Source: Parachlorella kessleri (taxonomy: Eukaryota; Chlorophyta; Trebouxiophyceae; Chlorellales; Chlorellaceae). From it: 12,330 nucleotides of DNA. A model generated the notes under the pieces. That model made no database searches. It was not told where the DNA came from and saw only the letters and a list, made by a program, of their open reading frames with translations. The stretch spans positions 1-12,330 of the forward strand of contig BBXU01000209.1 of the NCBI GenBank assembly GCA_001598975.1, written 5' to 3'. This document shows, piece after piece, positions 8,880-12,330 of this stretch (position 1 is its first letter; every line of letters starts with the position of its first letter). The position numbers and the translations under genes are program-made.

Positions 8880-11800
8880 ATGGTTCAAGTGCTGGACCCT
8901 TCGAGCATCTGGGTGCAGCTGGGCAGCTTCTTCTTCCTAGCGAGCGCCCTTTTCCATGAGTGAGCACCTTTCACTACCAAGTTCCTTTGACGCGGCGCCT
9001 GCAACACTTGCAGCGGCCCCCGACAGTGCTTGGTAGCTGCCGTCATGCAGCATGCTCTGCAGCCTAGGATGTAGCAGAACAGAGCGCTGTGATGTATTTA
9101 TGATGCCAAGGCATGCACTTATAACAGTTTGCTGCTCACGTTCTGTTCATGTTTATCCCCGTCCGAGCATGTGTCCACCCTGTGGTTTAAACACTAGTAC
9201 AAGCCAATCCCAGTCGTGGTAGCAACCCTCTAGTTCACACACCCGTGCCATGCTTCCAAGTAAAATCTCTCGGCCTGCTGGGTGTGCACAGAAGTGGGGG
9301 AGCGTCATATCGATGTGGCCACCCTGTTAGTACACAAGCAGCCAGTACCCCCGTCTCCATACGGCTGGGAGGGTGGAAGGGGCTTGTGCAATTCTGTGTG
9401 GCAATGGCTAGCATTGAACGTCTCCACTCCAACTCTCGCACTGTTACTGAAGTGCGGTTTAGTTCCTGCTGCAGCCTACTGGTCATCCGTGTGTGCCTGC
9501 TTCTGGCCTACGTATGGATGTTGACCGCAGCAGCCACAGGCTACCCCATCTGGCCTGGGATAGGTGCGTAACACTCACTGGCTGTTGCTTGCTCCAGCTC
9601 AGCTGGGTGGCGGGGCTGCACAGCTATGGAGAGCCCACCCGCCTTGTATGTGTCTTCTGTGATCTGGGTTGCCACTTGAGCGCCTCAAGGGTTTCCTAGC
9701 AACTCCTGTTATATACAGGGAATTCAAAACACACCCAAACAAAGGTCCCACCATACCGGCTAACCCTCGGCAACAAGTGCTTGGCTCCTCCACGTTAGCT
9801 GCTGACCAGGCAGCCCCCCCACCCCCCCCCTCCCCCCCTGCTCCCCTGCGCTGCAGCCAACCCCGGTGTCATTGGCGTGGACGGGATTGTGTGGGCATGC
9901 CTTAATTTGTTCTTCCATGGGCTGGCACTGCTGTCCCTGCTGTGGGATGAGCGGCGCATCACCTTCAAAGACCCTGACGCCCAGTCCCTGTGGCTGTTCT
10001 TCTACCGCCGGAGTGGCATGCCTAAGGTGGAGTTCCTACAGGTGGGCGTACTTTCTTATGTCAATGTGAAAGCAGGCAGTGGTGAGGTACTCTGGGAGGC
10101 CAGCCCAGTCCCACTGCGGGTGAGTCAGCACGGTTCCTGGTGCCTGCACTTGCTTGATGGCCCAGATTACGTCAGTTGCCTCCTCACTGGCCGACACCTT
10201 AGCTGCCGTACAGCCCTCCAAGGGATTCGCAGCATTGCTTCAAAGGCCTGGTAAAGGGGTTCCCAAATCCAGAGTACAGTCCACTGGGTGGTTACAATCC
10301 AATATGTGGTGGTGCACCATCATTCAAGCGACCCCACACGGCCTTGGTCCAGCTTGCGGCACACGGGATCAGTGCACGGGCTGTTTCACCCGCCTGCTGG
10401 CTGGCAAGCACATCGGGACAAGCTCCGTTGCTGGCAGGCAGGCAGGCAACAGGTCGCTTGGCAGGTGCTTCTCACTACAAGCTGTCTTACGGTGCCAGGC
10501 TGTGCCACATGCTGCATCTGTTTGTGTCTCCGACCGACCAGGTTGGCTGGCTGGCTGTGCCCCCACGCCCGTGCCCTCCCCCCTCCCCCCTTCCCTCGCA
10601 GACGTGGAAGCGTTGTAAGCTGGTGCGTTACAAGAAGGGCGCCACCGTGCTGAGTAAGCGGGAGTCGGAGCGTAGGCTGATCCTGATGGTTGAGGGGCTG
10701 GCTACTTACAAGGTTGAGCTGGCTGAGGGCGCCCCGACCGTGGGCAACCATGCCCCGGCCTCCACTGGCACGCTTTACAGTGGATCCGCGTTTGATAAGG
10801 CGCTCCTCAACGTGCTAGGTAAGGGTGGTGGAAGTTCCCATGGGGTGAGCTGGGCTGGGCTGCGTGCCGTGGGGCAGCGGTCAGACCAGCAACCAGTGTG
10901 CAGAGAGGGTTCCCTTGGCGGGTAGGAGGTGCTTGCTCCCCCCATTGGAGTGACACAGGCAGAGCTGGCTGCCCAGCCCTGCCATACGCATCCTCAACAG
11001 GTGCTGGTGCCTTGCATGTGCCGAGAACCCCACGCACACCTGCTCGGAGCAGCTAGCAGGGGCTTCCACTGGGGATACCACAGCCCAGTCCACAGCCGCA
11101 TGCTTCATCATGCCGTACCTGTGGGTCAGGTGGCGTGGTCGTGCCAGACTAAAAGTCATGGCAACATCGCAGGTGTGCCTCACATTGTGCCCCGCCCTGC
11201 AGGCGTGTTCCTTGGGTTTGAAAAGGACGTGCGGAACTCCTGCGTTGTGGTGGCTGAGACAGACTGCCTGGTGGCGTCTTGGGATCTGGTGGATCTCAAT
11301 TACCTGGCCACGGGTGCCGGCCCAGCGGTGGGTGGGTTGCTCCACCAGCCAGTGTGCAGGGATGAGCCCACCATGTTCAACCACAGTAGAGGTGGCCTGC
11401 TCTACGGGACAGGGGCAGTTGGGGTTGTTGAACGAGGGCATGCTGCTGCACTGGGCTTGGATTTGGCGCTTTGTGCATGCCAGTACCTCAGCTGAGAGGG
11501 TAGCTGGTCCCCCCAGGTGTTTATCAAGGGTGGCAATGCGATCAGAGAGGAGGTACGGGTATCTGGGATGACAGGGGTCTATGCATGTGTTGTCCCGGCC
11601 GACAGCCGCTGCCATTTGAGTTGGCACCAGCTCAGCGGCCCGCTGCCAGCACACATTTATGACTGGAGGCCGCCAGAACTGCGTGCACACCTGAGAAGCC
11701 TTGGGAGTACCACAATTGCAGCGCCTGTGGCTGCTTGATTTTGTTGGTAGCGAAGGAGCTAGTTCAGGGCACCACCTGGGCATCCTGCACTGACCCGCCG

Positions 11801-12330
11801 CCGTGTATAACTGACTGCATTCCTGCAGGTCTCGGCCTTCTGGCGGAACTGGGCGCTGTGCCAGGTGTGCTGCGTTGCGCTGTGCATGGCTTGCTGGCTA
11901 GCTCTGGTGGCTTTCCAAGCTGCTGCACATTGTACCAAGCGCTGGCCCTGTTTATTTAAAGGAGTTTGCCCTGCAGCATTGTGCATATGCCTTTTGGGTG
12001 TGGCTAGATACCTGATGTGGATCTCAAGAAGTATCAGCTGCGGAATCCAGGACCCCATAGGGCTGTTGATTCTGCTCCTTCCCTTCAGGTTGGGATGGAG
12101 TTCCCGCTACCTGAGAGGGGGAACACGCTGTACAATGCACGGAATCTGCCAGAGCCCCCCGGGGTGCTGCAAGGTGCGTTCCTGGCCCGGGCAGTGCGAC
12201 CTGCCCAGGGTACTGCCCAGGGTACTGCTCAGGGTACTGCCGAGAGCAACAACGCAAGTTCGGTCCACCGTGCAGGGTGCCCCGTGGCTCTGAGGGGAGC
12301 TTTATGGACTTTGAACGGTGCTCTTCTCCG
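8880..12330 (+). CDS. Popeye-domain membrane protein (3' partial)
   Basis: Predicted three-pass membrane protein with a cytosolic cyclic-nucleotide-binding-like Popeye domain. Phase-matched exons are 8880-8959, 9475-9563, 9857-10041, 10602-10818, 11203-11327, 11517-11552 and 11829-11864, giving 256 residues. The gene then continues in a poorly defined tail, probably from 12089 (or 12008), and runs off the window. Hydrophobic helices lie at about residues 10-25 (WVQLGSFFFLASALF), 28-47 (LLVIRVCLLLAYVWML) and 65-86 (LNLFFHGLALLSLLW). Residues 88-232 match the Popeye pattern: RRITF, FFYRRSGMPKVEFLQ, VRYKKGAT, RLILMVEGLATYKV, then the hallmark AETDC (208-212) and SW (216-217). Animal Popeye proteins bind cAMP in membranes of muscle and other cells; the role in an alga is unknown. 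The start ATG has G at -3 and G at +4 and lies just before helix 1. A divergent generic CNBD protein is the main alternative. Confidence 0.78.
8960..9856 (+). other. Introns 1 and 2 of the Popeye gene (with the 9475-9563 exon between)
   Basis: Intron 1 (8960-9474) starts GTGAGC and ends TGCTGCAG. Intron 2 (9564-9856) starts GTGCGT and ends GCGCTGCAG, preceded by a very C-rich tract at about 9811-9846 that doubles as its polypyrimidine tract and gives G-runs on the minus strand. Some open frames occur inside (for example after 9669) but none is needed to complete the Popeye domain. Nothing else is recognised. Confidence 0.6.
9811..9846 (+). repeat. Poly-C/pyrimidine tract before a splice acceptor
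   Basis: Several long C runs broken by single A or T bases lie just upstream of the acceptor at 9856. They probably act as the polypyrimidine tract. The opposite strand could form a G-quadruplex. Confidence 0.6.
10042..10601 (+). other. Intron 3 of the Popeye gene
   Basis: This 560-bp intron starts GTGGGC and ends in a pyrimidine-rich tract and TCGCAG. Joining its flanking exons gives an uninterrupted Popeye domain. It contains a coding-like stretch at about 10157-10250 and short GGCA- and GGCT-type repeats, but no supported gene. Confidence 0.6.
10602..11327 (+). other. Popeye cyclic-nucleotide-binding-like domain block
   Basis: Exon 4 (10602-10818) encodes the first beta strands, from TWKRCKLVRYKKG through LILMVEGLATYKV, then a variable loop and FDKALLNVL. 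It joins in phase 1 to exon 5 (11203-11327), which encodes VFLGFEKDVRNSC, VVVAETDC, LVASW and DLVDLNYLA. Where animal Popeye proteins have the DSPE element this protein has GFEK, and where they have FQVT it has a diverged Cys-Val stretch. The fold signature is kept while the phosphate-binding signature is weak, so nucleotide binding is doubtful. Confidence 0.72.
11865..12330 (+). other. Unresolved 3' part of the Popeye gene
   Basis: After exon 7 (ends 11864, CAG|GTGTGC) one frame is open from 12008 to the window edge and encodes GMEFPLPERGNTLYNAR and a Pro/Ala-rich tail. Two acceptors keep phase 0: GGCTAG at 12007 and the stronger CCCTTCAG at 12088. A donor AAG|GTGCGT at 12174 and an acceptor GTGCAG at 12275 may remove a 102-bp piece that is also open in frame. 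The last exon and the stop codon are not defined in this window. Confidence 0.45.
12201..12240 (+). repeat. Three tandem copies of a 12-bp unit
   Basis: CTGCCCAGGGTA occurs at 12201-12212 and 12213-12224, and with one change at 12225-12236, followed by a partial copy. In the open Popeye tail frame it would encode repeated A-Q-G-T. It may instead lie in a short intron (12174-12275). Confidence 0.85.

Noticed and set aside
9669..9905. Coding-looking plus-strand frame (LERLKGFLATPVIYREFK) inside Popeye intron 2
   Set aside because: The flanking exons join in phase without it, it runs into a poly-C-encoded Pro tract, and it matches no family that I recognise.
10154..10253. Possible cassette exon (ITSVASSLADTLAAVQPSKG) in Popeye intron 3, with donor CCTG|GTAAAG
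   Set aside because: It would leave phase 1 while the next exon needs phase 0, and the Popeye domain is continuous without it.
10881..11783. 300-codon minus-strand open frame
   Set aside because: It is antisense to confident Popeye exons 5 and 6, has no recognisable domain, and long spurious frames are common at this GC content.

Overview
The window looks like nuclear DNA of a GC-rich, intron-dense green alga (Chlorophyta, possibly trebouxiophyte- or chlorophyte-like). The reasons are roughly 60% GC, many short GT-AG introns with GTGAGY, GTGGGT or GTGCGT donors, Ala/Gly/Gln-rich linkers, and a plant/fungal-style nucleoplasmin-like 'FWG' domain. This assignment is an inference; no organelle or rRNA marker is present. 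I see no bacterial operon, tRNA, CRISPR array or transposon gene.

Three spliced protein genes can be assembled by joining exons whose reading phases agree. (1) Plus strand, about 426-5839, 5' end uncertain: a nuclear protein with three bromodomains, twelve visible exons, and low-complexity linkers (poly-E, poly-Q, Ala/Gly). Each bromodomain has an 84-bp exon that begins with PMD and is flanked by phase-0 introns, followed by an exon beginning V/I-W-x-N-C. (2) Minus strand, 8612-6375, complete: six exons encoding about 340 aa. It has an N-terminal nucleoplasmin-like (NPL) domain of the plant FKBP/HD2 kind, a short acidic tract, two basic stretches and a Gly/Ala-rich tail with four tryptophans in G/A/Q context. 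No FKBP catalytic domain or zinc finger is visible. (3) Plus strand, 8880 to beyond the window end: a Popeye-domain protein with three membrane helices followed by a cyclic-nucleotide-binding-like domain containing the Popeye hallmark AETDC...SW.

Genes 1 and 2 converge across about 535 bp. Genes 2 and 3 diverge from a 267-bp gap that probably holds both promoters. Genes 1 and 2 both look like chromatin proteins (an acetyl-lysine reader and a histone-chaperone-like protein). The Popeye gene is functionally unrelated and is the most surprising item, because that family is known mainly from animals. Other points of interest are a 179-bp tandem duplication that copies an exon-intron junction, two in-frame alternative splice donors 36 nt apart, and a strong excess of the palindrome GCATGC.
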